A stretch of 64,000 nt of DNA, from assembly GCA_963663615.1 (NCBI GenBank), contig OY760517.1:3410001-3474000 (forward strand), read 5' to 3'. Below, one piece after another: positions 34,401 through 42,313 of this stretch. Source of the stretch: G963663615 sp963663615. GTDB taxonomy: Bacteria; Bacteroidota; Ignavibacteria; Ignavibacteriales; Melioribacteraceae. The notes beneath the pieces are model-generated. The model worked only from the letters and a program-made list of their open reading frames with translations, was not told the origin of the DNA and made no database searches. A program made the position numbers and the translations under genes. Position 1 is the first letter of the stretch. Each line of letters starts with the position of its first letter.

Positions 34401-36462
34401 TACTCATATCTGATACGTTAGCCCAAACATCCTGAGCTTTAATTACAAAGTAGAAACCCTGTGCAAAATCAAGATTTTTAAATTCATAAACTTTGCTCAT
34501 ACCAGCTGAATCAGGTGCACCGCCAAATAATACAGAAGAAGCAGCGTCAAATTCGCTATCGTTAGTAATTGGTGAAGTTGAGTATCTAATATCATAGCTT
34601 GTTACACCACCAACTGAAGAATCCTGAGGTGAAGTCCAGCCAAGAGTAATTGAATTTGAAGTTCTGGAAAGAACAGCAAGGTCAGTAATAGTTGTAGGAG
34701 GCACTTCGTCAGGAATCATACCGAAAGTCATTACTGTTGAACAGTCACCAAAGATGTTATACTGTTCCATAAGTTTAAGACCTTCACCTGAGCTTCCACC
34801 CCACTGGTCCATTGCATACATTACACTGTTAAAGCAAAGACCACCAACTGTTTGTTTATCTCGGTTTACCAGTAATTCGGTTGCATGACTTTGCATATCA
34901 CAAGGAGGTACCCAAGAAGCGTTAGTTGATGCACCATAAATCGCAACAGCACCTTTCGGATCATTCAAATCACCGGCACGCAACCATGCCTCCTCAAAAC
35001 ATTCATTTCTTGTAAAATCACCATTCTGACAGGCAACATCAATAAAGAACGGGTTTTTATAACCGTTCGATAAACCATGTACATCCGATACATCAAAACC
35101 GGTTGTTGACCATGAAGTACCTGAACCATGACCGATATAATTAAGTACACTACGACCTTCATTAATAGCAGCAGTAACTTCTGATGTTGATGCACCGGGA
35201 TCATAAATTTCATCTACATCAGTAAAATTCATATCATCCATAAGCATGTCGCGTAACAAACCCGCTCTGTCATAATCCGGGGGGGAACCTTCGCTACTTG
35301 CAACACCTGTACCTTTTAAGTACCATGCAGAGTTAGCACCTGAAAATGGTTCTGCTTCATAACGTTTAATTTTATGAAGAACGTATTCAAGGTTAGAAGT
35401 ACCTGTAACCGAGATGCGAGAAATAAATGCATCCGGATAAGCATCATTACCAACAAGTTTAACATAAGAAGGATCGGAAGGTGCACCTTCGTAGTTACCG
35501 CTCAATGTTGGTATTTCATCAGATTCACCAACAAGAACGATAAATGTTAAACCTTCGGTCTCGTTGTATTTGGTTTCAATATAGCTCTGAATTGAGCTTG
35601 CACCGTTTCCGGTTTCAGTTGGGTATTCGGCAGTAATTGTTGGAATACCTTTTGAAATTTTCCAGTCAGCGTAAGGCTGAATCTGTGCAGAATAATCGGA
35701 ATGGTAAATGATTAACAAACGACCAATTTCAGGAAGTGAGGTATAACGGCTTTCGGAAAAGTTAAGAAACAGATTGCTGTAAATACCTTCGTATGATTTA
35801 GAGAAACCGTTAAAAGTTCTGGTTCTGTTAAAAGGGTTAACAGCACTTTCGGTATTGTCGGAATAAATTTCAACAACCATTCTCGTGTAAACTTTTAGCT
35901 GGTTAGTAACAGGATTAAACTGTACTGGTCTAACTTCAATAGTCTGACCTCTAAAGTCTCTTAAAATATAAGGTGCATCCAAAAAGGCAGTATTCTGTGG
36001 GAACCATTCATTAGCACTATAAAGCTGATCGAAACTGTAAGAAATTGATTCCGGATCAATATTTCTGGTAAAATTTCCTTTTGAAGGCGCTACAGGATAC
36101 GAATCAATTGTTGTTGATTCGGAATCAATAACTCTGAGCTTCATGTTATCAAGATCAGGTATAATAACGCTTCTTCGTACCACGGGTAGGTCTGGTTTAC
36201 CCTTTTCCATTAAAGTTCTGAATCCATCACCGGAAAGTGTAATATATTCATTACCATTAATGTTAACTGTATTTTTGTTAAATCCGTTAAAAATAAACTC
36301 AACGGTCATTGAATTACCGTTTGAGGAAAGCATATTTACTTCAACACCGGTTTCCCCATTCTTGAAGGATACCGGGTCGCCGGGTCTGCCGAACAGACTT
36401 GTACCCAGTATAGCACAAACCAGTAAGGCTTGAAAAAATAATTTGAAAAGGTTTTGTTTCAT
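31420..36462 (-). CDS. Exported C25 (gingipain-type) cysteine peptidase with type IX secretion signal
   Basis: The 1680-residue protein starts with a signal peptide (1-25), then a propeptide-like region to about 230, and the C25 catalytic domain (about 240-570). The His-Cys dyad is visible: His445 in 'NYIGHGSGTSW' and Cys478 in 'DVACQNGDF'. After an FN3-like domain ('ITDLAVLSRTSNSITLGWT') there is a beta-rich region (700-1000). Then come two related modules built on 'PPTGVYDARFILPGG' and 'PPTGVFDARLMLPDG', with 'SGWNILSVPV...GKGYW'-type units between them. A second FN3-like domain ('GFEVERSEDGENFSKIAF') precedes the C-terminal sorting domain ('QQNYPNPFNPSTTIKFALP', last 90 residues). The sorting domain predicts export by the type IX system and surface attachment or release. 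No T9SS component gene is in the window. Function as an extracellular or self-processing protease is inferred. Confidence 0.93.
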   Translation of the reverse strand: MKQNLFKLFFQALLVCAILGTSLFGRPGDPVSFKNGETGVEVNMLSSNGNSMTVEFIFNGFNKNTVNINGNEYITLSGDGFRTLMEKGKPDLPVVRRSVIIPDLDNMKLRVIDSESTTIDSYPVAPSKGNFTRNIDPESISYSFDQLYSANEWFPQNTAFLDAPYILRDFRGQTIEVRPVQFNPVTNQLKVYTRMVVEIYSDNTESAVNPFNRTRTFNGFSKSYEGIYSNLFLNFSESRYTSLPEIGRLLIIYHSDYSAQIQPYADWKISKGIPTITAEYPTETGNGASSIQSYIETKYNETEGLTFIVLVGESDEIPTLSGNYEGAPSDPSYVKLVGNDAYPDAFISRISVTGTSNLEYVLHKIKRYEAEPFSGANSAWYLKGTGVASSEGSPPDYDRAGLLRDMLMDDMNFTDVDEIYDPGASTSEVTAAINEGRSVLNYIGHGSGTSWSTTGFDVSDVHGLSNGYKNPFFIDVACQNGDFTRNECFEEAWLRAGDLNDPKGAVAIYGASTNASWVPPCDMQSHATELLVNRDKQTVGGLCFNSVMYAMDQWGGSSGEGLKLMEQYNIFGDCSTVMTFGMIPDEVPPTTITDLAVLSRTSNSITLGWTSPQDSSVGGVTSYDIRYSTSPITNDSEFDAASSVLFGGAPDSAGMSKVYEFKNLDFAQGFYFVIKAQDVWANVSDMSNAVYGETYSAPTLSVTPASINKMLEVNQTVKDTIFVSNVSANISTLDYTVNLTNNTFPEGVKSKLVFVNNSTRTYTNKENAVETKGGSFRGFGGPDAFGYEWIDSDEENGPEFEWNDISSTGTTVSTWTAAGTYSAEDEGYFGPIDLGFDFKFYGETESQIYLSTNGFVTFDQISGSAFSNTTLPNDDVPNGMLCAFWDDLKVGAGSCYYKVEDSKVTIQYSNWGKYSGSGSIDFQIVIYKSGKIQYFYNSISCDVTSATVGIESPDNSMGLTVVNSASYLADGMVVQISAEPDWLNAATQSGTIYNDVTAAVELEFTTDDLEAGLYEMDVEILSNDPNNAMVTVPVKANVGNATLGWEATVNLADNEAKTSLNLTFGTDPLGTDGLDDLLGENELPPLPPTGVYDARFILPGGEMASLADYRGLDNATYTWTVKFQPNSTYGYPMHFNWNRADLPTDGMVVLRDKITGSIVNVDMTTASYYEVTNENITELEIVYTKMNMAEMNVSSGWNILSVPVHTPDMTVANMFPAATSEAFEFANGYQTVTEFEMGKGYWLKFDADAPHQMYGQEESFDVALNAGWNLVAGFNETVAVSDVTTNPAGIVNSVFYMFQDGYVVADELTPGYGYWVKASEAGDLVLNVAAKKGKTEPTEEMDALYTISMMVSDNGTGSYALGLGLDPNATEGIDSDLGETELPPMPPTGVFDARLMLPDGTTSSPMDYRTGDAGYSGTVEYDLSWQYSSGADALTLDIVIPEVPGTVEMTIVDGFGGAVFSQVVEEGTTQVVVDNANLSALNLNIAYTAPIPVELTGFAANVAGESINLEWSTATETNNKGFEVERSEDGENFSKIAFVDGMGTTTEAQSYIFTDRNAVGGTYYYRLRQVDFDGTYAYSDVVEVEFVPSEYSLQQNYPNPFNPSTTIKFALPVEAKVTVTLYNALGQRVNEIVSNNFTAGVQTVNFNASELASGMYIYQISAQGVDGSNFVDTKKMMLMK

Positions 36463-36689
36463 AATAACTCCATGATATATAAAACGACGCAGTTGTTGTT
36501 TTAGTAACTGAAAATTTAATGATTGGTAAAATAACTTATTGTGACATAGGCTTAGTTAAAATTATTCTTTGGAATATTAATATGAATAAAAGACTAATAA
36601 CACCTATATTGCTGTTGATTGAACGTAAAAATATCAATGCAATTACGATGTTAATCTTAATTATCCATAAACATTGCAAGGGTAAATTA

Positions 36690-36998
36690 CTATCCTTCAA
36701 TAATGGTAAACAGAGGAGTAAATCCGGCAATCTCAAAAACTTCCTTTATATGCTTTTTTAACCCGCTAAGAGTAACGGAGCCGGATAGAGCTTTAAGCTT
36801 TTTAGCACCAACCAGTAAAACACGAAGCCCCGAACTGGAGATGTAATCAAGCTCAGAAAAGTTAACAATAATTTCGGTTTCGCCATTTTCAATTGCTGCT
36901 ATAACTTTTTCTTCAAAATCGTTAGAGGTTGACGCATCAAGTCTGCCAATTACTTTAAACTCATAACCGTTATCTAATTTTTGTTCTAAAATTTCCAT
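36690..36998 (-). CDS. STAS-domain anti-anti-sigma factor (RsbV/SpoIIAA-like)
   Basis: The 102-residue single STAS domain contains the phosphorylatable serine region 'FSELDYISSSGLRVLL', and the fold is complete ('NGYEFKVIGRLDASTSNDF' to 'AGFTPLFTIIEG'). In the family, the unphosphorylated form binds an RsbW-like kinase and frees a sigma factor or other client. It lies nine bases after an RsbW-like gene, so the two are co-transcribed. No sigma factor or PP2C phosphatase gene is adjacent, so the client is unknown. Confidence 0.92.
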   Translation of the reverse strand: MEILEQKLDNGYEFKVIGRLDASTSNDFEEKVIAAIENGETEIIVNFSELDYISSSGLRVLLVGAKKLKALSGSVTLSGLKKHIKEVFEIAGFTPLFTIIEG

Positions 36999-37007
36999 AT
37001 ATAATCC

Positions 37008-37412
37008 TTAAAATTTTCTTCGCAATATAATATGATTTTTCCCGTTTTGCCTCTGGTAATCGAAAAAACTCATTTTTTGTTTTACAAAATAAATCCCGAG
37101 TCCACCAATCTGTCTTTTCTCAATCGAAAGCGAAATATCTGGGTCTTCCTTTTCAAACGGATTAAATTCTTTTCCATCGTCAATTATTTCAATCTTTACG
37201 GTGTCGTCTTCATTTTCAAGGTTTAAATAAATATCGTGGTGCTCATCATCTTCAAATGCATACAAAATAACATTGGTAACAAGCTCATCAACTGAAAGGT
37301 TAATATCGAACAGGGCATCAGGGGGTACACCATTACTCATGGCAAATTCTTCAAGTATTACACTTATACGTTTTAACTCATCAAGATGATTTTTTAAAGC
37401 AAACGATTTCAT
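37008..37412 (-). CDS. RsbW-like serine-protein kinase/anti-sigma factor (HATPase)
   Basis: 134 residues with the GHKL ATPase fold: N box 'NLSVDELVTNVILYAFED', G1 'IIDDGKEFNPFEKEDP' and a G2-like 'QIGGLGIYFVKQKMSFFDY'. It probably phosphorylates the STAS protein encoded just downstream. The promoter region lies between this gene and the divergent kinase-like gene at 37551. Confidence 0.9.
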   Translation of the reverse strand: MKSFALKNHLDELKRISVILEEFAMSNGVPPDALFDINLSVDELVTNVILYAFEDDEHHDIYLNLENEDDTVKIEIIDDGKEFNPFEKEDPDISLSIEKRQIGGLGIYFVKQKMSFFDYQRQNGKNHIILRRKF

Positions 37413-37550
37413 GATTTTCCGTTTGTGAAGAATTAACTTGTATGAAAAATTGAATATATTAAAATTTTAGTACAATGACACCCCATTTCAATATATATTT
37501 ATTAATATGTAAATTAATTAATTACATTATAAGGCGTTTTAACGGATACC

Positions 37551-38210
37551 ATGGCTTTAAGTCTTAATAAAGGAAGTATTATTAATACCCCAAAAGGTAA
37601 TCTTGAGCTAATTAAATACCTTGGTAGTGGTAAATCAGGTTACTCATGGCTAGCAAAACTTGATGGCATGAATGTTACCTTTAAACAGATGCATAATAAC
37701 AAATGCAGTTATTATACCTTTCAGGATAACAAAACGAACCTTGAAGTAAACGCCTATAAAAGGCTGGTAGGTACGGGTATAAATATTCCTGAACTTATCT
37801 GTTTTAACACTTGTGATAACTACCTTGTTAAGGAGTTTGTGGAGGGACGCACCGCCGCCGAGGCAATAGGCAATAACGAGATTACGGACAGTTTAATTGC
37901 CCAACTTTTTGAAATATCCGGTACGCTTGTGCAGAGAAAAATCAACATAGACTATTTCCCTACCAATTTTATTATTACACCCGATGAAAAACTGGTTTAT
38001 ATAGATTATGAAGTAAATGAATATATGCATGAATGGAGCCTGGAAAACTGGGGCATATACTACTGGGCTAACACTAATGGTTTCAGGAAGTTTATTGAAA
38101 CGGGCAATGCTACACATATTAACGAAAACGAAAACTCCGGCATACCAATAAAAGAACCGTTCAGGAAAGTTGTTACCAGGTGGATTGATAGGTACGCAGA
38201 TAGGAAATAG
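37551..38210 (+). CDS. Small atypical protein kinase-like (APH/Bud32/RIO clan)
   Basis: 219 residues with a kinase-clan outline: glycine loop 'YLGSGKSGYSWLAKLDG', candidate VAIK lysine in 'NVTFKQMHN', a hinge 'NYLVKEFVEGRTAAEAI', a catalytic-loop remnant 'INIDYFPTNFIIT' (Asp plus Asn kept, no HRD) and a metal Asp in 'LVYIDYEVNEYMHEWS' in place of DFG. This is the pattern of aminoglycoside phosphotransferase and Bud32/RIO relatives, so it could modify a small molecule or a protein. It lies just upstream of the restriction-modification gene (85-base gap, same strand) and divergent from the RsbW-like gene. Substrate unknown. Confidence 0.7.
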   Translation: MALSLNKGSIINTPKGNLELIKYLGSGKSGYSWLAKLDGMNVTFKQMHNNKCSYYTFQDNKTNLEVNAYKRLVGTGINIPELICFNTCDNYLVKEFVEGRTAAEAIGNNEITDSLIAQLFEISGTLVQRKINIDYFPTNFIITPDEKLVYIDYEVNEYMHEWSLENWGIYYWANTNGFRKFIETGNATHINENENSGIPIKEPFRKVVTRWIDRYADRK

Positions 38211-38295
38211 TTTTAATATACCCCAAATTTGTTATTCATATTATCTTTCAGTAAATTTTGAAAGATAAAAGGGTAACCACAAAATATTGATTACT

Positions 38296-41200
38296 ATGAT
38301 AACTGAATATCTCGGCAATTTGGCAAAGACCTACCAAAAGGGTGATGCCCGTGAAGAATCTTATTATGAACACCTTTCTGCTTTCCTGCAAAAGTATTCC
38401 CAGGAAAAACGTAATAAAGTTATTGATATAACTACTCTACCCAAAAAGACCGAAGCTGGAAACCCTGATTTTCGTGTATGGGATAGTAGTAAAAAGCATG
38501 TTGGATATATTGAAGCTAAAACTTTGGGTACAAACCTTGACACAGTTGAAGATTCGGAGCAGCTTAAAAGATATATATCCACTTTCCCGAATGTTATTCT
38601 TACAAATTTTACCGAATTCAGGTTATACAGGAACGGCGAAATAGTTGAAAAGATATTTATTACTCGCGATTATATTATTACTAAAGTTGGAGTAAAACCA
38701 CCTGTTGAGCATGAAGAGGAGTTTTTTAATCTGCTTAACCGCTTCCTTGATTTCTCCCTGCCACGTACATTTACAGCCAAGAGCCTTGCTGTGGAACTTG
38801 CAAAACGTACCAGCTTTCTAAAAGATCAAATTGTTACCCGTGAAATTGGTGAAGGAAATACCGATTTGCTTGGCTTTTTTGAGGCATTTCAACAATTTCT
38901 TATAGCAGGGATTAACGAAGCCGAGTTTGCCGACCTCTATTCGCAAACAGTAACATACGGACTTTTTGCAGCCCGTCTTCGTTCGGAGAGTGAATTTAAT
39001 CGTACACTTGCTTTTACCTATATTCCAAAATCAATTGGTATTTTAAGAGATATTTTCAAGTTTATTTCCCTTGATGAACTACCCAGACAAATGCAGGTAA
39101 TTATTGATGATATTACCGAAGTACTGGCAGCTGCAAATGTTAAAAATATTCTAGAGGAATATTACCAAAGCCATAAGGGAGATGATCCTGTTGTTCATTT
39201 CTACGAAACTTTTCTTTCGGTTTACGACCCTGCTACACGCGAAAAACGCGGCGTTTATTATACTCCCGAACCAGTTGTTGGCTATATTGTTCGCTCCCTC
39301 CATAAAATTTTAAAAGAAAAATTTAACAAAACTGATGGTTTTGCTGACCGTAATGTTAAGGTTCTGGACCCAGCAGGTGGTACGCTTGGTTTCCTTGCAA
39401 AGGCTATTGAGGTAGCTGTTGAGGAGTACAATACCAAACATGGTTCGGGGGGAACTGATAAGTTTATAAAAGAGCATATACTACAAAACTTTTATGCCTT
39501 TGAGCTTATGATGGCTCCTTATGCAATTGGGCACATGAAAATGTCATTTTTGCTTGAGGAACTTGGTTACAAAATGAGTGATGACGAAAGGGTAAAATAT
39601 TACCTTACCAATACCCTTGAGATGAAAGAACTCGACGAAACAAAATTCCCCGGTATGTCTTCTCTTTCAAAAGAAAACCACGATGCCGGTAAAGTAAAAA
39701 AAGATGCCCCAATTCTCGTTATTATGGGAAACCCGCCGTATTCTTACGACTCACCAAATAAAGGAGAGTGGATTTCGAAAACAATTAAAGAATATTACCA
39801 AATTGAAGGTATTGGGCTTGGTGAAAAAAACCCTAAAGGTTTGCAGGATGATTATGTTAAGTTTATACGTTTTGCACAATGGAAAATTGATAAGGCTGGT
39901 GAAGGTATTGTAGGGTTTATTACAAACCATGGATATCTCGAAAATCCAACTTTCAAGGGAATGCGTTATTCACTTATGAAGAGTTTTGACGAAATTTATA
40001 TTCTTGATTTACATGGTAATAATTATAAAAAAGAAGCTGCACCCGATGGAAGCCCCGATAATAATGTTTTTGATATAAAGCAAGGTGTTGCAATAATATT
40101 TTTAATTAAATATGCTAAAAACAAAACTAAAAAACTTATTACACATAATGAGTTATATGGTTTACGTAACCTTAAATACGAATGGCTAAATAGTAATATT
40201 TTAACACCCGAACAGTTTGAAGAAATAAACCCTGCTCCTGAATTTTACCTGTTTAATAAACAAGATAAGGTTTTAAAAGAAAAGTACAATAAGCTTTCAA
40301 AAATTAGTAATTTATTTTTTAGTTTTAATTCTGGTTTGTTTACTTCGAGAGATTATTTTGTTGTGGATAGAAATCAAAATATTCTTAAAAAAAGAATATT
40401 CGCATTTCAAAGTGATAAGATTGATAAAAGTTTTTTAGTAGATACTTATGGATTAAAGGGAAATAGCTCCTGGAATATTGACAAGCAAAGAGAAATATTA
40501 AGAAAAGACGAAAACTGGCAAATCCACTTTCAACAAATTTTGTACCGCCCCTTTGATATTCAATGGATCTATTATCATGATGCACTGATTGAGCGGTCGC
40601 GCAAAGATATTATGCGGCATATGTTTCAGGAAAATATTGCTATAACAATCGGCAGACAAGCCTCAGCGGTTGGTTCGGATATTTATGATATAGTATTCAT
40701 TTCAAATTTTCTCGTTGATCTTAATTTATTTCGACGTGGTGGTGAATTATTATTTCCTCTCTACTTATACCCTGAAGTAAAAAAAGATGATTTATTTAGT
40801 GAACATGAAAGTGGCGAAAGGCAGCCCAACATTAAACCGGAATTGTTTACAATATTACATACCGCCTTTGGTAACGAGGTAACCCCCGAACAAATATTTT
40901 ATTACATATACGGGGTATTATACAGCAATATTTACCGCACAAAATATAACGAGTTTTTACGAATTGATTTTCCGCGTGTACCATTTACCGGCAATTACGA
41001 ACTGTTTATAAAAATTGGCGAAACAGGCAAAAAAATAGCTGCTTTACATTTGTTAAAATCGGATGAATTGAATAACACAATCTCCAAATTTGAAGGCAAA
41101 GGCGAGTGCAATGTAATTAAGCCGGTTTATAAAGATGACAACGTATTTATTAACGAAACACAACGCTTTACCGGCATACCGGAAGAAGTATGGAATTATA

Positions 41201-41385
41201 AAGTTGGTGGTTATCAGGTATGCGAAAAATGGTTAAAGGATAGAAAGAAACGATATTTAAGTCTAGAAGAAATTGAAACATATAGCAAAATAGTAACAGC
41301 CTTAAGTAAAACCATAGAATACCAAACCGAAATTGATGAGTTATATAACAACGTTGAAGATAGTTTACTGGAGGTAAATCTTTAG
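38296..41385 (+). CDS. Single-polypeptide restriction-modification enzyme (type IIG/ISP-like)
   Basis: 1030 residues combining nuclease, methyltransferase and target recognition. A PD-(D/E)xK nuclease is visible at the start (Asp58 in 'GNPDFRVWD', Glu73 and Lys75 in 'GYIEAKTLG'). A helical spacer is followed by an N6-adenine methyltransferase: 'GVYYTPEPVVGYIV', motif I at Asp358 'VLDPAGGTLGFLAKAI', and catalytic 'NPPY' at 479-482. The C-terminal part resembles the recognition domain of type ISP enzymes ('YIYGVLYSNIYRTKYNEFL', 'DFPRVPFTGNYELFIKIG'). No helicase domain is present, unlike true ISP enzymes of about 1500 residues. The ATG at 38296 is preferred to an in-frame TTG at 38287. It is a stand-alone defence gene, and no specificity subunit is nearby. 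Confidence 0.9.
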   Translation: MITEYLGNLAKTYQKGDAREESYYEHLSAFLQKYSQEKRNKVIDITTLPKKTEAGNPDFRVWDSSKKHVGYIEAKTLGTNLDTVEDSEQLKRYISTFPNVILTNFTEFRLYRNGEIVEKIFITRDYIITKVGVKPPVEHEEEFFNLLNRFLDFSLPRTFTAKSLAVELAKRTSFLKDQIVTREIGEGNTDLLGFFEAFQQFLIAGINEAEFADLYSQTVTYGLFAARLRSESEFNRTLAFTYIPKSIGILRDIFKFISLDELPRQMQVIIDDITEVLAAANVKNILEEYYQSHKGDDPVVHFYETFLSVYDPATREKRGVYYTPEPVVGYIVRSLHKILKEKFNKTDGFADRNVKVLDPAGGTLGFLAKAIEVAVEEYNTKHGSGGTDKFIKEHILQNFYAFELMMAPYAIGHMKMSFLLEELGYKMSDDERVKYYLTNTLEMKELDETKFPGMSSLSKENHDAGKVKKDAPILVIMGNPPYSYDSPNKGEWISKTIKEYYQIEGIGLGEKNPKGLQDDYVKFIRFAQWKIDKAGEGIVGFITNHGYLENPTFKGMRYSLMKSFDEIYILDLHGNNYKKEAAPDGSPDNNVFDIKQGVAIIFLIKYAKNKTKKLITHNELYGLRNLKYEWLNSNILTPEQFEEINPAPEFYLFNKQDKVLKEKYNKLSKISNLFFSFNSGLFTSRDYFVVDRNQNILKKRIFAFQSDKIDKSFLVDTYGLKGNSSWNIDKQREILRKDENWQIHFQQILYRPFDIQWIYYHDALIERSRKDIMRHMFQENIAITIGRQASAVGSDIYDIVFISNFLVDLNLFRRGGELLFPLYLYPEVKKDDLFSEHESGERQPNIKPELFTILHTAFGNEVTPEQIFYYIYGVLYSNIYRTKYNEFLRIDFPRVPFTGNYELFIKIGETGKKIAALHLLKSDELNNTISKFEGKGECNVIKPVYKDDNVFINETQRFTGIPEEVWNYKVGGYQVCEKWLKDRKKRYLSLEEIETYSKIVTALSKTIEYQTEIDELYNNVEDSLLEVNL

Positions 41386-41397
41386 TATATTTTGCTG

Positions 41398-41697
41398 GCA
41401 GGGGGCTGCCGACCTACCATAATTTTTGTAGGGTGGTACTGTGTGCCACTAAAAACCTACCGTGCCAAGGGTTTTAGTTTTTTTTATCCCGGAGGGATTA
41501 TTCTTGTGTAGCCTTGGTGCCACCAACGATAGTGGTACCACGTAGTGGTTAGTCTTGGTTTGGGGTTTTGCATATATTCAGACGAATAAATAATCCGGAA
41601 AGTAACGCATCAGCGGTGCGGCTCACTCATTAACAGGTTGTAACGATTAGCTGCTACCGAAATAAAACCTCCGAAATTTCTAAAATTTCTGAGGTTT
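41398..41697. repeat. Repeat-rich intergenic stretch (GGCAG motif, CCGGAGGGA motif, block C-like hairpin)
   Basis: Between the restriction gene and the PadR-like gene (41386-41747) I see no coding region. It holds a GGCAGGGGGCTGCC-type repeat from about 41398, a GTGGTAC/GTGCCAC hairpin near 41435, a 'TCCCGGAGGGATTATT' segment near 41497 that resembles 15098-15120, and an AAACCTCCGAAATTT/AAATTTCTGAGGTTT hairpin at 41665-41697 (one mismatch) related to block C. The last may terminate either convergent gene. Confidence 0.6.
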
Positions 41698-41747
41698 ATT
41701 GTCCCTGAATATCAATTTATATTAACTTCATTTTACGCTTAGGTTAA

Positions 41748-42296
41748 CTACTCCATTTGGAAGTGTGCATCCTTAATCATGGTGTTAATAAACTTTATTT
41801 CACTTTCAATTATTATGAGGGAATGATTAAGCCAGCTAACCTTGTTAAAATTTGATTTATCGAGAGGCGGGTTTCCGGAATCAGCCTTAAGCTTTTCAAA
41901 CCTGCTCATCAAAAAACCCTTGCGAATTTTAAGGGCACTAATAATTTTTTCCCATGAAAGAATATTACAACCACGCAATCCAATATCAAACAACACATTA
42001 TTTTCGCGTGAGCTGCCGAGGTAATGCTGAATTTTTTCGCGTAAGGCAGTCATACCGGTTTCGGTAACTTCAAAATGATCGACAGAAGGTTTTTGGGCTG
42101 ATTTGCGAATTTCGCCATCACTGGAAATATAATCTGCTTTTTTAAGTTTGGTAACCGACACAAACACACTTTCGCCCGAGGTTATATCGTAACCGGTTTT
42201 CCACTCGCCCAGCAATTTGGAAATCCCGGCTAAAGTTGTGCCGGGATTATCATTTATTTCAAGCAAAACCAAAATTTCGAAAGGAGAAAGAAGCAT
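41748..42296 (-). CDS. PadR-like transcriptional regulator
   Basis: 182 residues. The first 75 form a winged helix ('SPFEILVLLEINDNPGTTL', 'VFVSVTKLKKADYISSDGE', 'HFEVTETGMTALREKIQHY'), and the rest is a helical region that probably makes the dimer ('KGFLMSRFEKLKADSGNPP'). PadR regulators often repress nearby drug-efflux or detoxification genes. It lies 17 bases downstream of the RND pump gene on the same strand, which suggests that it is the last gene of that operon and may control it. The match is to the overall PadR pattern, not to a specific member. Confidence 0.7.
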   Translation of the reverse strand: MLLSPFEILVLLEINDNPGTTLAGISKLLGEWKTGYDITSGESVFVSVTKLKKADYISSDGEIRKSAQKPSVDHFEVTETGMTALREKIQHYLGSSRENNVLFDIGLRGCNILSWEKIISALKIRKGFLMSRFEKLKADSGNPPLDKSNFNKVSWLNHSLIIIESEIKFINTMIKDAHFQME

Positions 42297-42313
42297 CCTG
42301 TTTCCGCCTTAAA

